NCBI GenBank assembly: GCA_002307185.1
Contig: DBTT01000004.1
Location: 62,001-126,000, forward strand
Length of the DNA: 64,000 nt
From: Bacteroidales bacterium UBA1309
Lineage (GTDB): Bacteria; Bacteroidota; Bacteroidia; Bacteroidales; Dysgonomonadaceae
Direction of reading: 5' to 3'
Shown: piece after piece, positions 1-9,464 of the stretch
Layout: every line of letters starts with the position of its first letter
Numbering within the stretch: the stretch's first letter is position 1
Notes under the pieces: generated by a model
The model's database searches: none
The model's input: the letters and a program-made list of their open reading frames with translations, nothing else
What the model was told of the DNA's origin: nothing
Made by a program: the position numbers and the translations under genes

Positions 1-1286
1 GCAAATCGCAGTTTGTCACCACCAATTTTATGAACGGACACACCGATGTGGATCCGTGGCGCAACAAAGATTTGGATTTTATCAGTTACACGATGTATCC
101 GGTTGCCGGATACACCGAGGGAGTTGGCGACCAGGGTTTCCGCCTTGGCGACCCGTGGCGCATTTCGTTTGCAAACGATTTTTTCCGCCCGTTGAAAGGG
201 GTGACGGGGGTGATGGAACTTCAGCCCGGACAGGTGAATTGGGGTTCCTACAATCCGCAACCCTATCCCGGAGCTGTCCGGATGTGGCTATGGAATGCCT
301 TTGCCGGAGGGCTTGACTTCATTTGCTCCTACCGTTTCCGCCAACCTGCATCCGGTGGCGAGCAATTTCATTATGGCATGGTGGGTACGGACGGCGTAAC
401 GCCTTTGAACGGTGGGAAGCAATACAGCCAGTTTATGGGTGAAATACGGGAATTGCGCAAGCAATATAAGCCCAATGTGCAGATGCCAAAGGAATACGCG
501 GCCAGAAAAACAGCCATCGTTTACAACATGGACAACGTGTGGGAAACAACCCTCCAGCCACAAACATTCCAATGGAACGAGCGCAACCACGTCACAAAAT
601 ACTACAATGCCTTGAAATTGCTGACCGTGCCGGTGGAGGTTGTGAGCGAGGACAGGGATCTCTCTTCCTATCCCTTTGTGGTTGTTCCCGCTTTCCAGAT
701 GGTGGACAAGGCTTTGGTGGACAAATGGACGAAATACGCGGAAAACGGAGGACATTTGGTGGTGACTGTCCGCACTGGATTGAAAGACCGCAACGGGCAT
801 TTTCCCGAAGGAGAATGGGCATGCGCCATCACCAGCCTGATCGGAGCAAAAATCACGATGAACGACATGCTTGGTGCCAACAAAACGGCGAAACTGGCGA
901 TGAACGGAAACGAGTACAAATGGAACAATTGGGGAGACATGCTTGAACCAAGCGCAGGAACAGAAGTGTGGGCCACTTTCGCCGACCAGTTTTATGCAGG
1001 CACGGCAACAGTTACAAACCGCAAATTAGGAAAAGGAACTGTCACTTACGTGGGAACGGACACCGACGACGGCAAACTGGAACAAGCGGTGTTGAAACAG
1101 GTGTTTGAAACCAACGGAGTGAAAGTCCAGGAATTGCCGGAAGGGGTGATGGTGAACTGGCGCGACGGATTTTGGATTGCTTGCAACTATTCTTCATCGG
1201 CAGTCAAATTTGAACTGCCACAAGGTGCAACGAAACTGGTTGGAGGCAATGAATTTGGTTCGGCTCAGGTTTGGGTGTGGAAGTGA
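1..1286 (+). CDS. Beta-galactosidase, GH42 (3' part; start lies left of the window)
   Basis: The reading frame is open from base 3, so the gene begins outside the window; the ATG at 30 is internal. The visible part holds the second half of a GH42 catalytic barrel. The stretch VMELQPGQVNW (about residues 61-71 counted from the ATG at 30) matches the GH42 nucleophile region, with Glu63 as the expected nucleophile. It is followed by the Pro-rich PYPGAVRMW segment, then a Rossmann-like trimerisation domain (about 160-270, containing AENGGHLVVTVRTG) and a short C-terminal beta domain. GH42 enzymes hydrolyse terminal beta-galactosides. No signal peptide can be judged because the N-terminus is missing. 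A clear terminator follows, so this closes an operon. Confidence 0.9.
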   Translation, partial: KSQFVTTNFMNGHTDVDPWRNKDLDFISYTMYPVAGYTEGVGDQGFRLGDPWRISFANDFFRPLKGVTGVMELQPGQVNWGSYNPQPYPGAVRMWLWNAFAGGLDFICSYRFRQPASGGEQFHYGMVGTDGVTPLNGGKQYSQFMGEIRELRKQYKPNVQMPKEYAARKTAIVYNMDNVWETTLQPQTFQWNERNHVTKYYNALKLLTVPVEVVSEDRDLSSYPFVVVPAFQMVDKALVDKWTKYAENGGHLVVTVRTGLKDRNGHFPEGEWACAITSLIGAKITMNDMLGANKTAKLAMNGNEYKWNNWGDMLEPSAGTEVWATFADQFYAGTATVTNRKLGKGTVTYVGTDTDDGKLEQAVLKQVFETNGVKVQELPEGVMVNWRDGFWIACNYSSSAVKFELPQGATKLVGGNEFGSAQVWVWK

Positions 1287-1318
1287 ATTCTTTAATCGAA
1301 TAACCTAAGAGAATATCG

Positions 1319-1348
1319 GCCGGATGAAGTTCATCCGGCTGTTTTTTT
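1319..1348 (+). terminator. Rho-independent terminator after GH42
   Basis: A perfect 10-base inverted repeat (gccggatgaa / ttcatccggc) is followed within two bases by seven T. It lies 33 bases after the GH42 stop codon. Confidence 0.85.
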
Positions 1349-1499
1349 GTAAAGCAATATCAGCTTTGGCACTCATAGGCCTAATGGCCATAGAAATCGA
1401 GAACTAATATTATTCAAGAGTGAAAGCTATATGTTGATCTAAGTTTTCGGAGCAAAGCCAGCTTTTCTTTCGAATGCCTGTTCGCAAAAGCCAGGCCTG

Positions 1500-1531
1500 T
1501 TTGTTTAAATTGACAAAATAGCATATATTTG
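1500..1531 (+). promoter_or_regulatory. Bacteroidota-type promoter of the alpha/beta hydrolase
   Basis: TTTG at 1500-1503 and TATATTTG at 1524-1531 are separated by 20 bases, matching the Bacteroidota primary-sigma consensus (TTTG, 19-21 bases, TAnnTTTG). The box ends 51 bases before the ATG at 1583. Confidence 0.6.
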
Positions 1532-1582
1532 TGAAAGCGGATGCAATCGTTACAATTTGTTTGTCTAAAAAATTGGGAATAA

Positions 1583-2527
1583 ATGAAATATCTAAAACGA
1601 GGGCTACTCATTTCCTTTCTTGCCTTCAGTGTACTTTTAATTGTGGGTTCTGTTTTCATGTTGGACTTTTCTTTAAAAAGCAATGTAAAACCTACCGATG
1701 AAGCAGATGCGTACGCCTATCTTTTTAAGCACGAATATTTGCGCCAATGGGTGGATAGCTTGAGATCTGCACATGCTCTACGGGACACCTTCATCGTGGC
1801 ATCTGACGGAACAAAGCTGCATGCAATGTATATTCAGTCTCCTTCCCCCCATTTTGACAAGTCGGCTCTCGTCATTCACGGTTATACCAATAACTCTATC
1901 CGCATGTTGATGATTGGCTACCTGTATAATAAGGGCATGGGCTACAATGTTCTCCTTCCCGATTTGAGAGCGCACGGCAAAAGTGAAGGCAAATACATCC
2001 AGATGGGATGGAAAGACCGGCTGGACATTCTGCGTTGGATAGATGTTGTGAAATCACGGTTTGGAGATAGCACCAAAGTCGTTATTCATGGTATCTCAAT
2101 GGGTGCGGCAACAACCATGATGACATCTGGCGAAAAGCTCCAAGGTAATGTGAAATGTTTTGTCGAAGATTGTGGCTACACCAGTGTTTGGGACGAGTTC
2201 GCATACAAGCTCAAGAAAGAATACCACCTTCCGGCATTCCCTCTTTTATATACCACCTCTTTTTATGCTAACCTCAAGCTGGGATGGAATTTTAAAGAGG
2301 CCTCTCCTTTGGATCAAATTAAGAAATGCAAGCTACCCATGTTCTTTATTCACGGCGGAGATGACACCTATGTGCCAACTTCGATGGTGTACAAACTTTA
2401 TGAGGCAAAAAAAGGGATTAAGCGAATCTGGGTTATTCCAGGGGTGACACATGCCCAAGCTTATTGGGATCACACAGCCGAATACACCACCAAAGTGAAA
2501 TCATTCGTTAGCCAATATATCAATTAA
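1583..2527 (+). CDS. Alpha/beta hydrolase, membrane-anchored or exported
   Basis: A 314-residue protein of the alpha/beta-hydrolase fold (BAAT/YqkD-like group). An N-terminal hydrophobic segment (about residues 8-28) without a clear cleavage site suggests an anchored or exported enzyme. The fold signature is readable: the oxyanion-side HGYTNN at 99-104, the nucleophile elbow GISMGA with Ser172, an Asp in HGGDDTYVP (260/261) and the catalytic His290 in VTHAQAY. The substrate cannot be inferred; esterase or peptidase activity on small compounds is typical of the family. It is a single-gene unit with its own promoter and no terminator visible downstream. Confidence 0.85.
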   Translation: MKYLKRGLLISFLAFSVLLIVGSVFMLDFSLKSNVKPTDEADAYAYLFKHEYLRQWVDSLRSAHALRDTFIVASDGTKLHAMYIQSPSPHFDKSALVIHGYTNNSIRMLMIGYLYNKGMGYNVLLPDLRAHGKSEGKYIQMGWKDRLDILRWIDVVKSRFGDSTKVVIHGISMGAATTMMTSGEKLQGNVKCFVEDCGYTSVWDEFAYKLKKEYHLPAFPLLYTTSFYANLKLGWNFKEASPLDQIKKCKLPMFFIHGGDDTYVPTSMVYKLYEAKKGIKRIWVIPGVTHAQAYWDHTAEYTTKVKSFVSQYIN

Positions 2528-2865
2528 TTATCTGACGAATTTATATTTTGTGTTTTGAGCAAGCAGCATTTGAGAGGCAACAAAGAGAAGTAGAATGGCA
2601 ATCTTTCGCCGGCGAATCATTTGGTTCGTCTGTTTCATGATAAATCAGTTGAATCTTATTTTTTGTTTCAAATTGGGAACAATTTTCCAATTACAAATTT
2701 ATTAGAATACTGGACACCTCACCATGTAATATTTTCAGAAACCTATATGTTGGTACAGGTTCTGGATTCAAATTCAGTTTTTCTATCAAAATATGAGTAG
2801 AAGTTATTTCTCGGGTAGATTTCTTATTTTCTATAAAAACACAGGTGAATTTTTCTCCACTAGTT
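2528..2865. other. Intergenic stretch, nothing recognised
   Basis: This AT-rich gap lies between two convergent genes. It has no credible ORF and no hairpin followed by a T run. The only local symmetry is a 12-base palindrome (ttcgccggcgaa) at 2605-2616, which is too short to interpret. Confidence 0.5.
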
Positions 2866-5658
2866 TTACAAACTCAAGATATACTCCGTAAGATTTTGTT
2901 CGTGGTTTAAACCAATTTTTTTACGTAGTCTGAATCTCTTTATTTCAACACTTTGAGCTGAAATATTTAACATCGGGGCTATTTCTTTTGAGGATAAATT
3001 GAGCCTTAAATATACGCAAAGCTTTAGATCATTCGGAGTGAGGGACGGATGGAACTCTTTGATTTTTTTCAGAAAATTCCTGTCAATGTTATTAAATGCC
3101 TCTTGAAAAGCTTCCCAGTGATTGTTATTTAGCAAATCATTATCAATGATCTGAAGTGCCGATCTGACAGAACTACTATTTTTCTCTTGCAATAATTCTG
3201 ATTTAATAGCATTCAGCAGTTCGTTTTTATTAACAATAGCCATTGTTGTTGAAGCCAATTCTTTACTTTTCGAGTCTATTTCGAGGGATAGCTTTTCATT
3301 CTTAAGTTTCTCATTCTCCAATTGCATTGACATCAACTCTTTTTGCTTTTCTTGATAGATGTGTTGCTCGTGACGTTTGTATCTTCTTTTGTATTGGTGG
3401 TTTATAATTACTAGCACGAATAGAAACAGTAATACATAAAGGGCTATTATCCAATTGGAGGCATACCATACCTTGCTTATAGTGAATTGGAAACTTGCGG
3501 TATTTGTCGTAAGCTTATTTCCGACTTTGGCTCTCACCATAAATCTATAATTTCCTGAGGGTAAATTCTTAAATGAGACACTTGACTCCTTACTCCAAAT
3601 ACTCCATGAGCTTTCCAACCCCTCTAATTTATATTGGTACTTAGTTTGAAAAAAGCGGTCATAAGCAGGAACATCAAAGGAAAAAGACAGATTATTTTCA
3701 TCAATCTTGAGCCGGCACTCGTTTTCAGAAATAGGGATTGCTATTTTCTTGTTATTCAATTTATTTTTCTCTATGTTATTGATCTGAATAGTATATTTTT
3801 TATCGGTCATCTTATTTAAGTCAATTAACACATAACCGTTGGTTGTGCCAATCATATACTCTTTATTGGCAACATGTAATATGTTTTCAAAGCCGGATAC
3901 GTTTTCTCTGATTGACAAGGGGAGCGGTATGCGGGTCACCTGAGGCTCGTCATCTATTCCATTGGGAGACAATTGAACTATATTGTCTTCTGTGAATGCC
4001 CACAATATTTGTTTCTCATCATGGATTAACTTGCCCGAAATATAATTGTCATTATTAAGAATAAGTTTTGTCAAAGCTTGATTCTTTTGAAATTCATTTT
4101 TCTTCCAAGTGTATTCGTATAATCCCAAATTGCAGAAATACAGCAATTTATTATTGAATTTGGCCATACCCGAATTAAAACTTTTTGGTACACTTCTTAT
4201 AATTCTACAGCTTTTCACCCTTCTTAGATCGGAAGTCACCTCTAACTCAAAAAGTCCTTTATATTCATGGTTTACAAATATCTTGTTGTTGGGCATTTGC
4301 TCGAAATACCTGCTTGAAATATCAAATCCTTCTATCTTATTACGATATTGCCATGAACCATTTTTCTTCTCCAACACATGAAGCCCCTCATAATTTCCCT
4401 GTATAAGAAGATTTGGATTTCCAGCCACTTGTTTGATTTCCCAAGTTCCTAATATATCGGCAATCTGAAATGCTTTATTTCCCTTGATGATGTAGGTCCC
4501 TGAGTTGTGTCCGCAAAACAAAACACCGTCTATTGTCTTCAATGTCCAGACTTGGCCTTTTGTTTTCCCCACAAGCTTAAAATCCTCGTCCGAATTTGAT
4601 TTTTTATAAAAAAGCCCTTGATTTGTCCCTATATATAGATAGCTATCATAGAAGGCTTCCGCATAGATAGTACCGAAAATCCCTTTTGTATCAAAATATA
4701 CTTGAAATGGAGATTTATAATTAACCAGGCTAATCCCGTTGTCTAATCCGAGCCAGATAGTTTCGTTTGCATCTTCAAATAGGGAAAGAACGGTGTTGTT
4801 CTGCAATCCATTTTTTTTATCCAGATGAACTTTTATTTGTCCTGTTGGAGATAATATGTAAAGACCTTCGCCAATCGTACCCAATGCAAAGCCACCATCT
4901 CGCAGCTGAATGCTAGAATAGACGCTCATAGTCTTTATTTTGGGAATATCATTTGTTTTCCATTCACTCGTATTGTTGTTCGCCCAAATATAAAAGCCAT
5001 TATTTTGTGTCTGCATCAAGAGCTTTCCTTCGAAAGGGAAAATGCCAATAACGATGTCTTTCTTGAACAATGAAAAATCGGAAACCAATAAAGGCTTCCC
5101 GTCTTGAAGCTGGAATATACCCTCGTTTATTTTTTGAAAATAAATTTTGTGTTCCACTTCAAACATCTTGGGCAGATTGGTCTTGGCCTCAATGATTTGA
5201 AATTTCTTCGAAAGTGTGTCGTAAATGTAAATTCTGTGAAGAGATTGAAAAAGCACCCATTTTTGATAGCATATAATTTTCCAAAATTGTTCGTCATCCA
5301 ATAACTTGTTTTTTATTTTTTCACTTAAAGAAATATACTTCATATTCGACACACCGTCTTTTTGCCAATAGCCGAATTCTCGGTGACAGCCTGTATAAAT
5401 CTTATCCCCCAGCACGCTCACTGACCGCATAATAGTATGATTGGGAGAGGGATAGAGTTTCCAGCTCGCTCCATTATATTCCAACAGCCCTAAATTGTTG
5501 GCGAAGTAGATATTGTTTTGCAAAGATTGACAAATGCTCCAGTTCTGGGTTTCCCCATGGTATGTCTCAGCCGTGAAATTCTGAAAAGGAGGCAATTCCT
5601 GGGCTTCCATGCAAGGCAAAAGTAATAATAATATGAATATACGTCTGAAATGCGCCAT
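2866..5658 (-). CDS. Membrane-spanning transcriptional regulator: beta-propeller, Y_Y_Y, TM, LuxR-type HTH
   Basis: A 930-residue one-protein sensor/regulator. A signal peptide (cleavage near MEAQ-ELPP, residue 20) leads to a long periplasmic part of propeller repeats (for example LFEDANETIWLGLDNGISLV), then a Y_Y_Y-like domain (about 655-730), one membrane segment (about 737-757), a Lys/Glu-rich coiled coil (about 765-830) and a C-terminal LuxR-type helix-turn-helix (about 868-925; NLSSKEIAPMLNISAQSVE). There is no histidine kinase or receiver domain, so it differs from hybrid two-component systems: ligand binding outside would be passed directly to the DNA-binding domain. It is transcribed away from the glucan genes starting at 6289, so control of that locus is the likely role; this is inference from position. 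Confidence 0.85.
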   Translation of the reverse strand: MAHFRRIFILLLLLPCMEAQELPPFQNFTAETYHGETQNWSICQSLQNNIYFANNLGLLEYNGASWKLYPSPNHTIMRSVSVLGDKIYTGCHREFGYWQKDGVSNMKYISLSEKIKNKLLDDEQFWKIICYQKWVLFQSLHRIYIYDTLSKKFQIIEAKTNLPKMFEVEHKIYFQKINEGIFQLQDGKPLLVSDFSLFKKDIVIGIFPFEGKLLMQTQNNGFYIWANNNTSEWKTNDIPKIKTMSVYSSIQLRDGGFALGTIGEGLYILSPTGQIKVHLDKKNGLQNNTVLSLFEDANETIWLGLDNGISLVNYKSPFQVYFDTKGIFGTIYAEAFYDSYLYIGTNQGLFYKKSNSDEDFKLVGKTKGQVWTLKTIDGVLFCGHNSGTYIIKGNKAFQIADILGTWEIKQVAGNPNLLIQGNYEGLHVLEKKNGSWQYRNKIEGFDISSRYFEQMPNNKIFVNHEYKGLFELEVTSDLRRVKSCRIIRSVPKSFNSGMAKFNNKLLYFCNLGLYEYTWKKNEFQKNQALTKLILNNDNYISGKLIHDEKQILWAFTEDNIVQLSPNGIDDEPQVTRIPLPLSIRENVSGFENILHVANKEYMIGTTNGYVLIDLNKMTDKKYTIQINNIEKNKLNNKKIAIPISENECRLKIDENNLSFSFDVPAYDRFFQTKYQYKLEGLESSWSIWSKESSVSFKNLPSGNYRFMVRAKVGNKLTTNTASFQFTISKVWYASNWIIALYVLLFLFVLVIINHQYKRRYKRHEQHIYQEKQKELMSMQLENEKLKNEKLSLEIDSKSKELASTTMAIVNKNELLNAIKSELLQEKNSSSVRSALQIIDNDLLNNNHWEAFQEAFNNIDRNFLKKIKEFHPSLTPNDLKLCVYLRLNLSSKEIAPMLNISAQSVEIKRFRLRKKIGLNHEQNLTEYILSL

Positions 5659-6288
5659 AAGATCAAGGTTGCGGGTTTCTTTTAATTTTAAATTAGGATA
5701 AGATTAACAATATTTGCAACGGCCCTAGTTTGTTGCAATAATAAGATCAAGCCATCTCGAAATAGTCAAGTGCGATGCAAGCCAACTATTAAAAGCCAAA
5801 TAGTAGTTTCTCGAAAAGAATGTTGGTAAGCTGGTAAATGACATCAGTTTATCTGATGCGGTGAAGAGTATTTCCCTTTGGGGGTCTAAAGAATTATTCA
5901 GAGAGCTGAATTTTACAGAAATAGCCTTAGCAAGCACCTTAGCATAGCCTTAACAAACGTTCTTTTTCAAAAAATAAATTTACTTTAAGTGTTTAAAATC
6001 ACTCTTAATTTTAATCCAAGTAAATATTTAATTATTAAGTTTCTAGCCATATGTCTCGCAATAGAAAATAGTGCAAAAAACATAATTTTGTCCTGTACAT
6101 TTTTTATATAGGTATGTTTGACATTGAGAGAGACTTGCTATTTATATATTTGACAGACCAAAAATACATAAAATTATCTATTTCTATGAAAGATGATTGC
6201 CTATATTTAAACGACTATGGTTAAATGAAAATTCATTTAAGAGACAAATCCGAATGCAATCACGAGTAACCTTTAAAACATATAGAAC
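5659..6288. other. Divergent regulatory region between the regulator and the glycan locus
   Basis: A 630-base, strongly AT-rich region between divergent genes. The only ORF in it (5725-5937, minus) starts with GTG, has no recognisable family and is not believed. Tandem promoter -7 boxes for the rightward operon lie at 6113-6120 and 6145-6152. No clear operator dyad was found by eye. Confidence 0.5.
6086..6152 (+). promoter_or_regulatory. Candidate tandem promoters of the glucan locus
   Basis: Two exact matches to TAnnTTTG are present: TATGTTTG (6113-6120) and TATATTTG (6145-6152). The first has TTTTG (6086-6090) 22 bases upstream; the second has TTTG (6117-6120) 24 bases upstream, slightly longer than the usual 19-21. 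The leader to the ATG at 6289 would be about 130-160 nt. Confidence 0.4.
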
Positions 6289-9200
6289 ATGAGAAAAACA
6301 CAATTCGTATTATTAGTTCTAGCCTTATCTATTCCGACAGCTTTTGCCCAACGCTGCAAAATAGTAGTTGCAAAAGACCAGGGTGGTGCGAGGCTGAAAG
6401 TCGATGGCACTGATTTTGTGATTAATGGCATGAACTGGGACTATTACCCTATCGGCACGGATTTCAATTACAGCTTGTGGAAACAGCCTGACACAACGAT
6501 CAAGGAGGCACTTGATAATGAAATGGCATTATTGAAGAATATGGGCGTCAACACTATCCGCCAATATGTTGGCGTGCCACCCAGGTGGATACGATATATT
6601 TATGAAAACTACGGGATCTACACCTTGATTAATCACTCTTTTGGGCGCTATGGTTTGACAATTGGTGGTGTCTGGATGCCTAACACTGATTATTCGGCCC
6701 CTCGTGTAAAAGCTTTGCTTCTCAAAGAAGTGTCCAATATGGTGGAAACCTATAAGGACACACCTGGGGTTCTGATGTTTTTGCTTGGCAACGAGAACAA
6801 CTATGGCTTGTTTTGGGATGGTGCGGAAACGGAAAACATTCCCGTTGACAAGAGGAAATCCACCCATCGGGCAGTTTCTCTATATAGGCTCTTCAACGAT
6901 GCGTTTGTTGAAATGAAAAAAATTGACGCCACCCATCCCGTAGCCATCTGCAACGGGGACGCCCTGTTCATGGATATCATTGCCAAAGAGTGCAAAGATG
7001 TGGATGTGTTGGGATTTAACTGCTACCGCGGCAAATCGTTCACCGATTTATTCCTTAAGGTGAAAGAGGCTACGGACAAGCCCATGATGCTCACCGAATT
7101 TGGTGCTGATGCTTTCAATTCAGTTACAAATATGGAGGATCAGAAAGATCAAGCTGTTTACGACCTCGCCAACTGGAAAGAAATTTATTCCAATGCTGCC
7201 GGTATGGGAAAAGCGGGCAACTGTATTGGTGGATTTACGTTTCAATTCAGCGATGGCTGGTGGAAATACAAACAGACTGCAGATTTGGATGTGCACAACA
7301 TAAATGCTTCATGGATAAATGGTGGTTATCAATATGACTACGTACCCAAAGAAAACAACATGAACGAAGAGTGGTTCGGCATTTGTGCCAAGGGCCAAAC
7401 CAACAGCCTCGGATGCTACCAGTTGTATCCCCGCACGGCATATTATGCCCTCAAAGAAGCTCATAAATTCAATCCTTACTCTCAAGGTGCATCTGGCAGG
7501 ACGTTGGACGAACACTTTGCTTCCATTAATTTCACTGACGCGATGTTGCGTGCAAGGAGCGATGCGGCATCTTATACAAGCGAACAATCAAAGAAGGTCA
7601 ATGTCGGGTTGAGAGGCGAGTTGACCACCTTCAACACAGGAGGTTCTTTAATTACAACCCCGAAAGAGGAATCTACAACGACAGCGAGCTCTACGACCTA
7701 CCCCAACAAACTTGGTTTTGACCACATGGAGTCGTTCTATCTCGATGTGGATGGAAAGCTCTCTGAAAATATTAGCGCTAAAGTATCCGTAAACATCCTT
7801 GGAAACGTGGCATCAAACCCTATTGACGAGGTATTTTATGAAAATCGCGCCCGCATTGCCAATCTTACCTCGAATGGCACAACCTACGACCTTTCTGGAG
7901 CAGAAAGAGTGAAATTGTACCAGGCAAGTTTTATATGGGATGACAAGTGGTTTGCTTTGAATGGATTCTACCGTACGGGCCATGCTGGCTGGGGATACGA
8001 AGGAGACTTTTTCGGCTTATATCCGGAAGCCAATTATGGATCGAACTTGGATATCTATCACGGTGAGATCATGGGAGTGGAAATGGAAGGGAAAAAAGGA
8101 ATCGATGGCTTGAAAGTGGCTTATGGCCCTCAGCTCTGGTGGGGTTCAAATCCATCTCTTTTGGCTAAATATAGCCGAAAAGTAAGCATCTTTGATATCA
8201 CCGGCATCTTTCAGGACGATTTGGACAAAAACACCAGCACAACTAGTTCCGTCGCTATTCCGGTTGCGAAAAACCGTAAAGCAATGCTTGGCATAAAAAC
8301 AAAAATCGGAGCCTGGGGAATTGAGCTTGGAGGTATCTGGGCAGGCTCTACAAAGCTTGGCGAATCATTCCAGATAGTTGATGGTTCTCCGGGTAGCTAT
8401 TCCATCTGCACAGATAAGATTCATTCGAAAGACACCTGGGGTGCAAAAGCAAAAGTCACTTTACGACACGGGTCAGTGAATTGGTATGCACAAAGTGCGG
8501 CCATGGGATTGGTAGCCGATGGAGGGGCTGATTACACCAAAACCTTTACGGGCTGGAGGCTGAAAGATAGCGGGAGTGGCAATCAATACAACTTCTTGTC
8601 GGGATTCGCTTATGGAATAGGCAATTTTCAGATTGCCCCCAATTTTTTGTGGCAAAAACCAATTATCGGCCCCGTACCTTCTGGAGCAACAGATAAAACG
8701 ACCGGTTATATTGCGACACCGAGGGTGATCACTACAGATCCATTTGCCGTAAGAGCAAATAGGGAGACAGTGGCCGGAGAGCTTCTGCTCGCTTACGACC
8801 CAACACCTGCCACCTGGATGTGGGAATGGAATAACGATGAGATGGAAAATGCGACGTTCGCAGCCAGCGCTGATTTCGTATACCGCCATCTTCCAACAAC
8901 TCAAGATGCAACTGTCGGATTTATGGCCGACCGCACGATGTTTGTCTTCGGTGGCGCACCTTCTGCCCACGATTTATGGGAAACGAACATACGTGCCGTC
9001 TCAAAAGTCAAACCAGGATTAGCGATTATAACTAACCTTTATTTTGGGAATGGCCAGGCAAACGGCGTAGATGAAAGGATTATTAAACGATTCGGCGGCG
9101 ATGTGAGAGCCATTTACAAAAAAATAAAATGGGTTGCGTCTGTAAAAATAAACGATTGGGGACCTTATGACTATCACCGTGACTACAACCTCACCTATCC

Positions 9201-9441
9201 GTTGCAGTTCATGGCCGACTTGTCAACCTCCGCCAGATTCCCAAACTGGTTTGGACTTCCTGACACAAAATTTGGGATACGTTGCACTTGGAGGTCTTTA
9301 GACCAATATTCCCCTCGGTATGCACCAGTTACTTATGTTGATGATACGGGAACTACTGTTGCTGATACTTATGCAAAAGGCTATGGGCGTGGGCAAGAAT
9401 GGGAAATCAGAACTTATGTGCATTTTAATATTGGCAGATGA
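6289..9441 (+). CDS. Glycosidase (GH2-like TIM barrel) fused to a predicted outer-membrane beta-barrel
   Basis: A 1050-residue secreted protein with signal peptide MRKTQFVLLVLALSIPTAFA and cleavage before Gln21. Residues about 25-400 form a glycoside hydrolase clan-A-like TIM barrel related to GH2: LLGNENNYGLFW carries the probable acid/base Glu169 and PMMLTEFGADAF the probable nucleophile Glu270. From about residue 437 to the end the sequence changes to alternating amphipathic strands rich in Gly, Asn and aromatic residues (for example KLYQASFIWDDKWFALNGFY, VKINDWGPYDYHRDYN), as in outer-membrane barrels, ending EIRTYVHFNIGR. The catalytic domain would then be held at the outer membrane by its own C-terminal half. 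Neighbours (GH16, binding lipoprotein) suggest a beta-glucan substrate. The barrel assignment is by eye; the catalytic call is firmer. Confidence 0.75.
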   Translation: MRKTQFVLLVLALSIPTAFAQRCKIVVAKDQGGARLKVDGTDFVINGMNWDYYPIGTDFNYSLWKQPDTTIKEALDNEMALLKNMGVNTIRQYVGVPPRWIRYIYENYGIYTLINHSFGRYGLTIGGVWMPNTDYSAPRVKALLLKEVSNMVETYKDTPGVLMFLLGNENNYGLFWDGAETENIPVDKRKSTHRAVSLYRLFNDAFVEMKKIDATHPVAICNGDALFMDIIAKECKDVDVLGFNCYRGKSFTDLFLKVKEATDKPMMLTEFGADAFNSVTNMEDQKDQAVYDLANWKEIYSNAAGMGKAGNCIGGFTFQFSDGWWKYKQTADLDVHNINASWINGGYQYDYVPKENNMNEEWFGICAKGQTNSLGCYQLYPRTAYYALKEAHKFNPYSQGASGRTLDEHFASINFTDAMLRARSDAASYTSEQSKKVNVGLRGELTTFNTGGSLITTPKEESTTTASSTTYPNKLGFDHMESFYLDVDGKLSENISAKVSVNILGNVASNPIDEVFYENRARIANLTSNGTTYDLSGAERVKLYQASFIWDDKWFALNGFYRTGHAGWGYEGDFFGLYPEANYGSNLDIYHGEIMGVEMEGKKGIDGLKVAYGPQLWWGSNPSLLAKYSRKVSIFDITGIFQDDLDKNTSTTSSVAIPVAKNRKAMLGIKTKIGAWGIELGGIWAGSTKLGESFQIVDGSPGSYSICTDKIHSKDTWGAKAKVTLRHGSVNWYAQSAAMGLVADGGADYTKTFTGWRLKDSGSGNQYNFLSGFAYGIGNFQIAPNFLWQKPIIGPVPSGATDKTTGYIATPRVITTDPFAVRANRETVAGELLLAYDPTPATWMWEWNNDEMENATFAASADFVYRHLPTTQDATVGFMADRTMFVFGGAPSAHDLWETNIRAVSKVKPGLAIITNLYFGNGQANGVDERIIKRFGGDVRAIYKKIKWVASVKINDWGPYDYHRDYNLTYPLQFMADLSTSARFPNWFGLPDTKFGIRCTWRSLDQYSPRYAPVTYVDDTGTTVADTYAKGYGRGQEWEIRTYVHFNIGR

Positions 9442-9464
9442 CAACGTGTAAAAAAACAGATGAT

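Noticed and set aside
2605..2616. 12-base palindrome ttcgccggcgaa
   Set aside because: Too short and isolated to call an operator; no T run for a terminator.
5725..5937. 70-codon minus-strand ORF in the divergent regulatory region
   Set aside because: GTG start, no recognisable family or hydrophobic pattern, and it overlaps the likely regulatory DNA.
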